Source of the DNA: an uncultured Oscillospiraceae bacterium
GTDB lineage: Bacteria > Bacillota > Clostridia > Oscillospirales > Oscillospiraceae
Length of the DNA stretch: 30,352 nt
Reading direction: 5' to 3'
Assembly (NCBI GenBank): GCA_934597345.1
Contig: CAKTRJ010000030.1
Span: 1 to 30,352, forward strand
Below are positions 1 to 7,457 of the stretch, one piece after another; position 1 is the stretch's first letter, and each line of letters begins with the position of its first letter. The notes beneath the pieces were generated by a model, which made no database searches, was not told the DNA's origin, and worked only from the letters and a program-made list of their open reading frames with translations. The position numbers and the translations under genes were made by a program.

Positions 1-600
1 ACTATTCCGCTGTTCCTGCGGAAGTATCAGCAAAAGCAGATCAAACAGTATCGCCGGCGTGAACCTATCTATAAGGGTATGGGCGATATTATCTGCTGCC
101 TGGACGAATCCGGCTCCACCGAAGGCGAAGCTGCGGCATGGGGTAAGGCGGTGGCCATGACCCTGTTGGAGATCGCCGCGGAGAGCCACCGGAGCTTTGC
201 ACTGATCCATTTTGCCGGAAGCAGCAGTTGTCAAGTGGACATATTCCGCCCGGGTGAATATACGCTGGAGGATAAGTTGTCTGCGGCGGAGACATTTCTC
301 GGCGGCGGTACAAACTTTGAACGCCCCATCCGGGAGGCAATCCGGTTGATGGAGTCGGAGGGCTTTGAAAAGGCCGATGTGGTTTTCATCACAGATGGCG
401 AATGCGCGTTGTCCGATGGCTGTCAGCAGGAATTGCAGGCATCGCAGGCCGCGCATCATTTTACGGTAACAGGTATTTTGCTGGGCAAAGGACGAGCTGG
501 CATGGGTTTCAGCCTGAGCCCCTTTTGCCAGAAGATTTACCGAACCAGTGAGCTGACCGGAGATGCGGTTGTGCAATCGGTGATAAGCTTACAAGTATAA
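1..600 (+). CDS. von Willebrand factor A domain protein, C-terminal part
   Basis: The reading frame is open from the first base of the window, so this is the C-terminal part (about 199 residues) of a longer protein. A vWA domain starts near residue 28. All three parts of the metal-ion-dependent adhesion site are visible: DESGS (the DxSxS motif), a Thr in GGGTNF, and an Asp in ITDGE. The basic segment before it (LRKYQQKQIKQYRRRE) resembles the linker that precedes the vWA domain in ViaA/CoxE-like proteins, which usually work with a MoxR-type AAA+ ATPase. The partner would lie upstream of the window, so this pairing is inference. A terminator-like hairpin follows immediately. The vWA assignment is firm; the subfamily is not. 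Confidence 0.85.
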   Translation, partial: TIPLFLRKYQQKQIKQYRRREPIYKGMGDIICCLDESGSTEGEAAAWGKAVAMTLLEIAAESHRSFALIHFAGSSSCQVDIFRPGEYTLEDKLSAAETFLGGGTNFERPIREAIRLMESEGFEKADVVFITDGECALSDGCQQELQASQAAHHFTVTGILLGKGRAGMGFSLSPFCQKIYRTSELTGDAVVQSVISLQV

Positions 601-631
601 AAGAAGGCGTAAAGTTTTCACGCCTCCTTTT
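599..631 (+). terminator. Intrinsic terminator after the vWA gene
   Basis: A stem AGGCGT/ACGCCT (605-610 with 620-625) extends outward with one mismatch through an A-rich left arm and a T-rich right arm (CCTTTTAT). The loop is AAAGTTTTC. It begins at the stop codon of the vWA gene, as expected for a rho-independent terminator. Confidence 0.75.
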
Positions 632-705
632 ATCTATCTACCGCAGTACTGCATACTCAAGTCACACAAAGCTGCCGTTTTTTCCTCGCTGCCGTGGCCC
701 TCCGT

Positions 706-739
706 TTCCGTCATTTGCGAATTTTTCAAAATGACGGAA
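706..739. repeat. Inverted repeat upstream of ICE small ORF
   Basis: An 11-bp perfect inverted repeat, TTCCGTCATTT (706-716) and AAATGACGGAA (729-739), has a 12-base A/T-rich centre. CCTCC (699-703) and GGAGG (741-745) extend it imperfectly. The right arm overlaps the start codon of the 26-residue ORF, so folding could hide its translation start. It probably belongs to the same decayed conjugative element. Confidence 0.55.
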
Positions 740-819
740 TGGAGGAAAAACGCCGTGAAAAAGAAGAAAAATTTTTCAAAAAGTTGGCCAAAACGGATCA
801 CTTCAAACGGAGTATTTAG
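739..819 (+). CDS. Small ICE-associated ORF (26 residues)
   Basis: A very short frame starts at ATG 739 and stops at TAG 817-819. It is highly basic and ends in KLAKTDHFKRSI. I recognise this C-terminal pattern as recurring in tiny ORFs just upstream of sigma-70-like genes in clostridial Tn916/Tn1549-like conjugative elements, and the same arrangement is seen here. GGAGG lies inside the frame rather than upstream, so translation is not assured. It is best read as part of the ICE remnant; its function is unknown. Confidence 0.4.
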   Translation: MEEKRREKEEKFFKKLAKTDHFKRSI

Positions 820-883
820 TAAGAGGGAAAGAGAGAACCCTTTCCCGGCAGCAAAAGAGGATGACGCTTTGAAGCTTCCCTAG

Positions 884-1261
884 AACCAGAAAGAGCGCGT
901 TCTGCACATATTCGACAGCTATTGTAAGAAGATACTGCGTCAGGAAAACGTGGATATGCAGCGGTCAGAGGTGCGCCATAGGGTGCGGGAGTGCAGTTTC
1001 TCGGAGCTGCCTTCGGAGCTTCTTGCGAAGCTTTGCTGCTAGGACGTTCACTCCGTTGAATTTGAAGTGTGTGGATACCACATCCCCGTCAACGATGACC
1101 GCCTTGCGGCGGCGCTGGTCAAGCTCCTGCGGGAGAAGCACGACGTGATCCTGCTGTCTTACTTCATGGACATGAGCGACCGAGAGATCGGGGAGCTGCT
1201 GGATATGGCTCGGCGGACAGTTCAGCATCAACGGACGGATGTCCTTGCTGAACGCAGAAAG
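884..1261 (+). pseudogene. Broken sigma-70-like factor of a conjugative element
   Basis: Translation in one frame gives a region-2-like N-terminal stretch (ERVLHIFDSYCKKILRQE) and, after a break, a region-4-like helix-turn-helix (VILLSYFMDMSDREIGELL, then MARRTVQHQR). This is the usual architecture of the short sigma-70-like proteins carried by clostridial ICEs. A TAG at 881-883 stands where a start codon would be expected, and a second in-frame TAG at 1040-1042 separates the two halves, so no full product can be made. A downstream GTG at 1067 could start only the helix-turn-helix half. The 3' end runs into unrelated antisense sequence related to YqaJ. The family call is confident, and inactivation is seen directly. 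Confidence 0.75.
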
Positions 1262-1462
1262 CAAATCCTCCTTTCGCACGAAGCGGAGGTCAAAATCCGC
1301 AAGCGCCCATGGATGATCTGCGTGCTGATACAAATTGGTATCGTCATAGACCGTATTGCCGGTTTTCTGCTGATACCAATAGGCGGCAATCGGCTCCAGA
1401 AGATGGCCCATTATCAGTTGGTCCTGATTGGCCTTTATCGGTGTCTTTATGGAACTATCCAT
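1262..1462 (-). pseudogene. YqaJ-like recombinase/exonuclease fragment
   Basis: Read on the minus strand from 1462, the frame gives MGHLLEPIAAYWYQQKTG, then VYDDTNLYQHADHPWALADF. This matches the conserved core of the YqaJ/lambda-exonuclease family (GH..EP..A.....TG and the WALA.xD acidic motif). Only about 65 residues are recognisable; the N-terminal part and most of the nuclease core are missing. The frame then runs into antisense of the sigma-factor remnant, so the junction at about 1235-1290 is a recombination scar. In phages and ICEs this family works with a RecT-type annealing protein, and none is present here. Confidence 0.65.
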
Positions 1463-1843
1463 AGTTCATTTTCTTACACCTTCTTTTTATGCTTGAGATT
1501 CTTTTACTTTTTTGGACGGATACTTGTGTCTCCATGTTCCCACGTTTTTTCAGCGGACTGCATCTTCACAAAGCCTACATGAGAAGTTCCGTGATTGTTG
1601 AGCTTTGCCAAGGATGACTGATTTCAAAAGCGATTGACGGGATAAGAAAAAGCTGATAGACTTAGAATACTTAGCAAGACACATCAAGTCACCATCTTTG
1701 ATATGCCGGAAAAGGCAATATTTCACCGATATTACAGAGGGCGCCTGATTTCCTTGGGCGTATATATCTGCTTCGTACCAAGCCGTAGCTCTAAGGCTTG
1801 TCTGTTCGTAAGCCAACCCTGCCACACAAAAGGATTTGAAACC
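1463..1843. other. Gene-free stretch before the MurE-like gene
   Basis: This stretch is AT-richer than the surroundings and contains no frame with recognisable homology or a convincing ribosome binding site. It should hold the promoter of the MurE-like gene, but I could not single out a pair of -35/-10 boxes with confidence. Confidence 0.5.
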
Positions 1844-3361
1844 ATGAAGCTTTCCTCCATACTCAAGGACTACCCTGTTCTTTCTGTCTCTGACCGCCCT
1901 ATTGCCGAGGCGTTTCTGTCTGGCCAAATGGAGCAGCAGATTCATTCCATCGACTACGATTCCCGCCGCGTCTCTGCCGGTTCTCTGTTCTTCTGCCTGC
2001 CCGGCGCTCATGCGGACGGACACCGCTTCGCGCCGCTTGCCTATGCCGCCGGCTGCCGTGCTTTTGTATGCAGCCGTAGGCTTGTCTCGCTCCCGGAAGA
2101 CGCGGTGCAGATACTTGTGGAGAATCCGCGCCACGCGCTAGCCTGTCTGTCGGCGTCATTCTATGGTCGCCCTGCGGAGAAGCTGACCGTTATCGGCATT
2201 ACCGGAACCAAGGGCAAAACAACAACGGCATTTTTCCTGCGGGAGATTCTCTCTGGCTGCGGCTTTCCGTGTGCGTATGTCGGCTCCAATGGCGTGCTGA
2301 TGGAAAAGGATTGGTTTGATACCGTCAACACGACACCGGAAAGCAGTGAGCTTCATCGCTATTTTCGCATGATGGTGGATCGTGGCATCACACATGTGGT
2401 AATGGAGGTTTCCTCGCAGGCACTGGCCACACACAGAGTGGAGGGCGTCCGGTTTGATACCTGCCTGTTTACCAATCTGGCGGATGACCATATCGGAGAG
2501 GTGGAGCATCCCTCGTTTGCCGCCTATCGAGCGGCGAAGGCACGGCTGTTCCGCGATTTTGCGCCGGAACACATTGTCTGCAATCTCGATGATGCCCATT
2601 GGAGGGCTGTCGTTGGGAATTCGGGCGAAAACACGGATTTCATTGGTTTTTCTCTGCACCAGCCCCTGTCCGACCATTGCCGGTTCACTGCTGCGGAAAC
2701 ACGTCCCTTTCGCGGAAAAGCAGCGCTGGGCATCGACTTTACCTGTGTTTCACAGGGTGGGAATACCGCCGTCAGACTTTGCGCTCCCGGAGAGCTTTCC
2801 GTGTATAATGGGCTGGGCGCCATTGCAGCGGCCTCAATTTACGGTGTGCCGGCGGCAGACGCCGCCCAGATTCTGCAGACGCTTTCCGTCCCCGGACGCT
2901 TTGAGGTGGTGGACGCGCTGCCGGGAGTGACCTTTGTCCTTGACTATGCGCACAATGGGTTCAGCCTTGAAAATGCGCTTCAGGCTCTTCGGACATACCA
3001 TCCCCATCGGCTGATATGTCTGCTCGGCTCTGTCGGATGCCGGACAAAAAAGCGCCGCAAAGAGCTGGGTGAGGCGGCTGGAAAATACGCCGATTTCGCA
3101 ATCATTACGGCAGACAATCCGGACACTGAAGATCCCAATGAGATCAACCGGGAGATTCTGTCCTACTACGATCAAACGAAGCCCTATCTGCTTTTTGAGG
3201 ATAGAAAAGACGCCGTTCGTGCAGCAGTACACATGGCAGAGACGGGTGACATCATTCTCTGCGCCGGAAAGGGTCACGAAACCTATCAGCTAATCAACGG
3301 CGAGAAAATTCCGTTTTCCGAGCGAGAGATCATTTTGCGCGAGGCGGCTCTGCGCCGGTGA
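1844..3361 (+). CDS. MurE-like UDP-MurNAc-tripeptide ligase
   Basis: The 505-residue protein has the three-domain Mur ligase layout. The N-terminal UDP-MurNAc-dipeptide-binding domain ends near residue 110 and includes DSRRVSAGSLFFCLPG. The ATP-binding P-loop GITGTKGKTTT lies at about 118-128. The middle domain has HVVMEVSSQAL and a probable carbamylated lysine in YRAAKARLF (K232). The C-terminal domain carries LDYAHNGFSLENAL and AGKGHETYQ. MurE adds the third residue of the peptidoglycan stem peptide in the cytoplasm. The residue-selecting motif reads DNPD (424-427) instead of the DNPR typical of diaminopimelate-adding enzymes, so specificity is uncertain and I give no symbol. The start is ATG 1844 behind AAAAGGA. 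It stands alone among ICE remnants, so it is probably an accessory copy. Its last codons and stop overlap IS66 sequence. Confidence 0.85.
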   Translation: MKLSSILKDYPVLSVSDRPIAEAFLSGQMEQQIHSIDYDSRRVSAGSLFFCLPGAHADGHRFAPLAYAAGCRAFVCSRRLVSLPEDAVQILVENPRHALACLSASFYGRPAEKLTVIGITGTKGKTTTAFFLREILSGCGFPCAYVGSNGVLMEKDWFDTVNTTPESSELHRYFRMMVDRGITHVVMEVSSQALATHRVEGVRFDTCLFTNLADDHIGEVEHPSFAAYRAAKARLFRDFAPEHIVCNLDDAHWRAVVGNSGENTDFIGFSLHQPLSDHCRFTAAETRPFRGKAALGIDFTCVSQGGNTAVRLCAPGELSVYNGLGAIAAASIYGVPAADAAQILQTLSVPGRFEVVDALPGVTFVLDYAHNGFSLENALQALRTYHPHRLICLLGSVGCRTKKRRKELGEAAGKYADFAIITADNPDTEDPNEINREILSYYDQTKPYLLFEDRKDAVRAAVHMAETGDIILCAGKGHETYQLINGEKIPFSEREIILREAALRR

Positions 3362-3367
3362 AGTCGT

Positions 3368-3724
3368 TCAGCATAGGCGCAGAACCTCCACCAGCATTTT
3401 CAGCTGTTCCGCGTCACATCCGGGGTAAATGTCCAGACTGGCGTTCCCGATATGCAGGGTTGAGGAACGTTCCGCAACGTTCCGTGATGCCTTCATCGGT
3501 GTTGGCAGTTCTGCAAATCTGACGGTCGGCACACCTGCGTGCGGCACTGTTTCTGTCGCGGACAGCAGTTCACGTTCCCAACGGTAATAGGTTGCTACGT
3601 TGATTTCTTCTTGTCTGCACCATGCCCGCACCGTCTGGTCGCTGCTGTGGCAGTCCTGTATGGCTATGCTCCACTCCTGTTTTTTGGCTTCCTGCTTCAA
3701 CGCATTGCTCGTCATTTGCCGCAC
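3368..3724 (-). CDS. tnpA: IS66 accessory protein TnpA
   Basis: The 118-residue frame begins MRQMTSNALKQ and contains EWSIAIQDCHSSDQTVRAWC, then INVATYYRWERELL. This is the DNA-binding helix-turn-helix signature of IS66-type TnpA (W...I..C..S..T...WC....I....YY.W). The C-terminal half, around FAELPTP and ASLDIYPGCDAEQLKMLVEVL, also fits the family, in which this region ends just before tnpB. TnpA is an accessory factor that works with TnpB and the DDE transposase TnpC. Both partners are missing here, so the gene is probably non-functional although its frame is intact. Confidence 0.8.
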   Translation of the reverse strand: MRQMTSNALKQEAKKQEWSIAIQDCHSSDQTVRAWCRQEEINVATYYRWERELLSATETVPHAGVPTVRFAELPTPMKASRNVAERSSTLHIGNASLDIYPGCDAEQLKMLVEVLRLC

Positions 3725-3737
3725 TCCCCTAAATGCT

Positions 3738-3773
3738 ATAGTGGTGGGAAGTTTCGCAACTTCCCACCACTAT
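3738..3773. repeat. Perfect 16-bp hairpin at the IS66 remnant
   Basis: The arms 3738-3753 and 3758-3773 (ATAGTGGTGGGAAGTT and its exact complement) form a 16-bp stem with a TCGC loop. It lies 13 bases upstream of the tnpA start on the minus strand. It could limit read-through transcription into the IS or sequester translation signals. There is no T-run on either side, so it is not a classical terminator. Confidence 0.7.
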
Positions 3774-3830
3774 TGTCTCATGACTGTCTATGCGCGGTGA
3801 GGTTTGACGGTTACGCAACTACGGCTGCGG

Positions 3831-4157
3831 GTAGTCACAAAGAAGCAGGAGCAGTTCATCAAAAGACTGCTAAAAGACTTCCCAGATGAAAAAGAATTGT
3901 TCGAGTACAGCGACTACCTGCAGACGCCCACTCGCGGTACGGTCTCCGCATTTATCGCCACTGCGCTGGATACTCATCTGCACGAAGTGGAATCCGAGAG
4001 CGGCTATATGTCCTACATCGTCCAACGTCTCCGTCGGGCACGGACGGTCTATATGTACCTGCGTGACCGGGGTAACGCCCAAAGGAAGAGCTGGCCCAGC
4101 ATTAAGACCATTGCGGCGGATCTGCGCCTGTTTGCTGAACCGAGGAGGGGTTCATGA
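3831..4157 (+). pseudogene. Truncated helix-turn-helix protein of a conjugative element
   Basis: The frame contains ARTVYMYLRDRGNAQRK followed by SWPSIKTIAADLRL. This is the start of the winged helix-turn-helix found in replication/partition-type proteins of clostridial ICEs, which normally continues with a recognition helix such as SxxTVKRAI. Here the sequence changes to FAEPRRGS and stops. The upstream part (EQFIKRLLKDF, TPTRGTVSAFIATALD) looks like a piece of a different ICE protein, possibly the tail of a relaxase, so the frame may be a chimera. The only upstream start is a TTG at 3804 without a ribosome binding site. I treat the locus as decayed. Confidence 0.55.
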
Positions 4158-4262
4158 TGGATCACCCAGAAGGACTCACTCTATCGGAGGGGTTAGTACA
4201 GAGAAAAGAATGAGAATGAATTATTCTGTGCTCCATTTTCGGCAAAAGGTTTCGTTTCTCTG

Positions 4263-4682
4263 GTGAAGACCCCGATTGCTTTTCCCATAAAAATAAATGA
4301 GATACAGGCTGCCAGCACATCAGCTAACTCGCTTCCTGCAGCAATGAGAAACTGTGGGGAACGCATATCGGAAATACTCTTTTATCTCCAGCACATTTTG
4401 ACCGATGATGTGGTGGTGGAAACCCGCTGCCGAATAGAAAACGACACATGGACGGACGCGGACGGCAACACCCATACGGATACCTATCAGGTGCCGTATG
4501 ACTACTATATCCGTGCGGTCATGCTGGAAAACTTCAACCTCTCCCATGTCCCCAGCTACATCATGAGCGAGGAGCAGCTCGGAATGTACGCCACCTATAT
4601 GGAGCCCCTCGGCATTCTTCCTGCCCTGCTCCTCAGTTCGGATTACATTGGCAAGCATGTAGAGGGTAGCTACCATGCCTGA
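4263..4682 (+). pseudogene. Fragment of conjugal NlpC/P60 hydrolase (Tn916 Orf14-like)
   Basis: From about residue 43 the translation (YLQHILTDDVVVETRC, TYQVPYDYYIRAVMLENFNL, then VPSYIMSEEQLGMYATYM) matches the middle segment between the membrane/lysozyme part and the NlpC/P60 endopeptidase domain of conjugative-element cell-wall hydrolases. The catalytic domain, expected to begin after YIGKHVEGSY with a GYPYVWGG-like motif and a catalytic Cys, is missing because the frame ends there. The N-terminal 40 residues are also not family-like. The product cannot hydrolyse peptidoglycan. It marks the right edge of the visible ICE debris. Confidence 0.7.
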
Positions 4683-4747
4683 TGTTATCATCGTCCTTGT
4701 AGGCGTCAGAGCCAGCCAGTCTGTAATGGCTTGGACGGATGGCGCGC

Positions 4748-5446
4748 TCAGGCATTCTCCACGAACAGGATGCCTTCTGTACCGCGCAGCAGCGGCAGCA
4801 GCGTCTCTCGACTAGCCGCACCCCCCGTTTTCTGAAGATCAAGGAGTACACTGTGGGTCGCGGCATCGTTCGCACTCAAAAACTCCATATGCGTCACGTG
4901 CCAGTGTTCCTGCCGCAGGGCGGTGAGAATCACGGAGAATGGTGCCTCTGCCGTGTACTCGATATAAACGCGGACAACTGCGGAGGTTTTCAGATATTTC
5001 TGATCCACCTGATTCAGCAGTGCGATCACGCCGAACAGGAAGCAACACATAATGATCGAAGCCTCATAGAAGCCACTGCCGACAAGAAGTCCCATGCAGG
5101 CCGAGGCCCACAGTCCGGCGGCGGTGGTCAGCCCCTTAATCTGCTGGCCGCGCTGGTGCCCTGTGATGACGATTGTCCCGGCACCCAGAAAGCCAATACC
5201 ACTGATGACCTGTGCGCCCAGACGAGCGGGATCTGCGATCGGATTGAAATAGGCCAACAGATACTCGTTAAGCAGCATGACCGATGCCGCGCCAATGCAC
5301 ACCACGATGTGCGTTCTCAGGCCTGCAGCATGGTGATTTTTGCTCCGCTCGTAGCCGATGGCCGCTCCGCACCCTGTCGCCAGTAAAAAACGGAAGCAGA
5401 CGGATAAAATTGTCAGCCCGCGAAGTGACTCAAAAAACGCAAACAT
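4748..5446 (-). CDS. MgtC/SapB family membrane protein
   Basis: The protein has 232 residues. The N-terminal two thirds hold four or five hydrophobic helices with the MgtC/SapB hallmarks: RFLLATGCGAAIGYERS, GLRTHIVVCIGAASVML, GAQVISGIGFLGAGTIV and TTAAGLWASACMGLLVGSG. The last 85 residues form a soluble ACT-like tail (VRVYIEYTAEAPFSVILTAL). Family members sit in the cytoplasmic membrane and are linked to magnesium homeostasis or modulation of the F-type ATPase, but biochemical roles vary. The start is ATG 5446 behind GGAGGAG. It is 21 bases downstream of the kinase gene and may be the last gene of the sugar operon, though its function does not obviously belong there. Confidence 0.9.
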   Translation of the reverse strand: MFAFFESLRGLTILSVCFRFLLATGCGAAIGYERSKNHHAAGLRTHIVVCIGAASVMLLNEYLLAYFNPIADPARLGAQVISGIGFLGAGTIVITGHQRGQQIKGLTTAAGLWASACMGLLVGSGFYEASIIMCCFLFGVIALLNQVDQKYLKTSAVVRVYIEYTAEAPFSVILTALRQEHWHVTHMEFLSANDAATHSVLLDLQKTGGAASRETLLPLLRGTEGILFVENA

Positions 5447-5467
5447 TACGCTCCTCCTGCTTCTGCA

Positions 5468-6346
5468 TCAATAAAACTCCCGGATGTACTCCAGAACATC
5501 CTCGCGAGTACCCATGAAAGGACCGGGCGTTTCCATCTTCAGGGAAACCAGTGCTGTGCAATACTGTAGTGCCTCGGAGATACCTGTGCGCAGGCGCTCA
5601 GTGATATAGCCGGCAAAGGTGGTGTCGCCGCGGCCTGTGCGGCCAGTGAGATTCCGCGCCTTGATGGGGCAGGTGTAGATCTCCTTGCCGTCGTAGATGA
5701 GCACCTCCGTATTGTGGGTGATCATAATTTCCCGTGCGCCCCAACTGTAAAGCAGCTTGGCGGCCTCGGCGCGGTCGCTGAGGCCGGTGAGAATCTCGGC
5801 CTCAGCAGCATCGGTTTTCAGATAGTCGATGCAGGGCAGATACTTCAGCTTTTCGTCCCAGTCGTGGAAGGCCATCGTCTTGTCGGCCTCCACATGGCGC
5901 AGGAGGCACTGTACATCCACGGCCACCTTGCCTTGCTTTGCGGCCTTCTCAAACAGCTCACCGTCGAAATCGCCGTACACCAGGCCGGCAAAGTGGTAGA
6001 TCTTTGTGTCAATGTCAGGCAGTTCCTCAAATTGGAAGGGATCGCACACCCCCATGGAGGTGCAGACGCGCTTTTCCTTGTCAGCGGTGAAGTATTGGTT
6101 GCGGATGGAGCAGGTAGTGGTGGACGGTTTCCAATACAGGTCGGCATTCGAGTTTTCAAAACGCTTCTCAACATCGGCATCCGCCGGATTCAGCTTGGTA
6201 AAGAGCGCCGTCTTGCTGCCGCTTCTCGCGGCGGCAAAACCGGAGGCTACCACTGCGCCACCCAACTCCTTGCGCTCGTTGCCCAGATAATCAATATTAT
6301 GATCCAGCGACACCGGCCCGATGATCAGAATGTCATAGCTTTTCAT
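5468..6346 (-). CDS. PfkB-family carbohydrate kinase
   Basis: The protein has 292 residues with a ribokinase-like fold. The N-terminus MKSYDILIIGPVSLDHN includes the substrate-binding Asp, and a Gly-Gly pair follows in KELGGAVVASGFAAAR. The PfkB signature 2 region is TGRTGRGDTTFAGYI, with the catalytic Asp in GRGD (the usual form is GAGD). It transfers phosphate from ATP to a sugar or sugar-acid hydroxyl in the cytoplasm; the substrate cannot be read from sequence. Its position downstream of a CUT1 ABC importer suggests it acts on what that importer brings in. It is shorter than typical IolC (5-dehydro-2-deoxygluconokinase, about 330 residues), and I do not call it IolC. The start is ATG 6346 behind GGGAGGA. 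Confidence 0.88.
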   Translation of the reverse strand: MKSYDILIIGPVSLDHNIDYLGNERKELGGAVVASGFAAARSGSKTALFTKLNPADADVEKRFENSNADLYWKPSTTTCSIRNQYFTADKEKRVCTSMGVCDPFQFEELPDIDTKIYHFAGLVYGDFDGELFEKAAKQGKVAVDVQCLLRHVEADKTMAFHDWDEKLKYLPCIDYLKTDAAEAEILTGLSDRAEAAKLLYSWGAREIMITHNTEVLIYDGKEIYTCPIKARNLTGRTGRGDTTFAGYITERLRTGISEALQYCTALVSLKMETPGPFMGTREDVLEYIREFY

Positions 6347-6374
6347 TCGAAAAATCCTCCCTTTGCGTTTTGAT

Positions 6375-6406
6375 AGAAGGAGCGGGATGTCTGCTCCCGC
6401 TCCTCT
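6375..6406 (-). repeat. Intercistronic hairpin between MBL and kinase genes
   Basis: A 10-bp perfect stem, AGGAGCGGGA (6378-6387) with TCCCGCTCCT (6395-6404), has a 7-base loop, and two outer pairs follow after a bulge. There is no following T-run in the direction of transcription, so it is more likely an mRNA-processing or stabilising element than a strong terminator. Confidence 0.6.
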
Positions 6407-6457
6407 TGAAATCTTCTAATGTTACACTTGCCCTAATGGTATCTTCCCCTTTACCTG

Positions 6458-7444
6458 TCAGATATACCGGGCGGAGAACCTTCCATCCCCTTCGATCGTA
6501 AAGGTCAGCGCGTGATGGGGCGGCAGTTTCAAACCGTTCGGCGTGGGACAATCCGAAAAGTACACCTCTGTGCCCCTTTGCTCGAACAGCGCAATCACAT
6601 CGGGGTGGGCGCTGTTGTAGCGGCTGTCGCTTGAGGCGCAGCACACCGCACCCTGTGGGTGGATGTCCTCCAGCAACTCCGGTGTGATGCTGTCCTTCTG
6701 CCCATGGTGTCCCATTTTGAAAAGGTGTGCGCCCAACTGCCCCCTGTCCGTGTCATGATAGCCCCGACAGTTGGTGTCGCCCGGCAGGAGAATGCGTGTC
6801 CCACGATACTCCAGCATGAGCATCAGGCTATAATTGTTCATACGGGCGTCAAGCGCCGTCAGCTTTTCGATGAAAGCGTCGTCTGCCTGCTCGTCCAGCA
6901 GGGAGCGCAGATCGCGTTGCAGCTCATCCGTCCGCAGTGCCGTCGGTGCCAGCACACGGCAGGTCAGCCCCTCGCACAGCGAAATAATCTCTCCGGCACG
7001 TAAGGTACGCAGCACGGTGCCGTGCGCGGCTAGAGAATGGCAGAGGCTCCTGTAATCCCGCAGAGCCCGCAGGAATTTGTCCTGCGATGCGGTTTTTACC
7101 GGCCTGCCGTCCAATGGAGGCATGGACGCATAAAAGTCACTGCTCAGGGTCTGCCAAAAGGCGGACGGAGTATTCAGCTCCGCCGCGGGCAGCAGGCCAC
7201 AGAGGTGATCCTCATGGATATGTGTGCAGATCATTAGGTCGATATGGTCTGGGCCATATGTCCGCAGATACTCGCTGAATGGGAGTCTGCCGGATACGGA
7301 ATCCTCAAACTCTCCCGGCTCGGCACTGCCTCCGTCTATCACCATGACGAAGTTTCCGCCGCGATAGCGCGGGTCGGGACACTCAAGTATCATCGCCTCG
7401 CCATAGCCGACATTCACAAAGGTCAGTTTCATGGTTTGATTCAT
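6458..7444 (-). CDS. ComEC-like MBL-fold metallohydrolase
   Basis: The protein has about 328 residues with a metallo-beta-lactamase fold. The N-terminal strand is KLTFVNVGYGEAMILECPD. The metal-binding motif is THIHEDHLCG (HxHxDH), followed by LLPGDTN (the second metal-bridging Asp) and KMGHHGQKDS (third histidine). The spacing and the VNVGYGE/GHHG wording resemble the soluble ComEC/Rec2-type hydrolase domain. No membrane segment or signal peptide is present, so it should be cytoplasmic. Its substrate is unknown. The start is ambiguous: GTG 7453, ATG 7444 and ATG 7432 are all possible, and I chose 7444 because GAGG and GGAG lie upstream. It directly follows the MalF-like gene and belongs to the sugar operon. 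Confidence 0.82.
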   Translation of the reverse strand: MNQTMKLTFVNVGYGEAMILECPDPRYRGGNFVMVIDGGSAEPGEFEDSVSGRLPFSEYLRTYGPDHIDLMICTHIHEDHLCGLLPAAELNTPSAFWQTLSSDFYASMPPLDGRPVKTASQDKFLRALRDYRSLCHSLAAHGTVLRTLRAGEIISLCEGLTCRVLAPTALRTDELQRDLRSLLDEQADDAFIEKLTALDARMNNYSLMLMLEYRGTRILLPGDTNCRGYHDTDRGQLGAHLFKMGHHGQKDSITPELLEDIHPQGAVCCASSDSRYNSAHPDVIALFEQRGTEVYFSDCPTPNGLKLPPHHALTFTIEGDGRFSARYI

Positions 7445-7457
7445 TTGCTCCACAGCC

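Larger units (their letters stand above)
3345..3800 (-). mobile_element. IS66-family insertion sequence remnant
   Basis: On the minus strand the order is a perfect hairpin, a complete tnpA accessory gene, and then the first codons of tnpB. The tnpB ATG at 3374 overlaps the tnpA stop and is followed by MLNDFTGAE, the usual N-terminus of IS66 TnpB, before the similarity stops inside the end of the MurE-like gene. The rest of tnpB and the tnpC transposase are absent, so the element cannot move. I could not identify terminal inverted repeats; the outer limits are estimates. Confidence 0.7.

Noticed and set aside
5468..6346. Calling the PfkB kinase IolC
   Set aside because: It is shorter than IolC, lies in a different operon on the other strand, and nothing in its sequence specifies the substrate.
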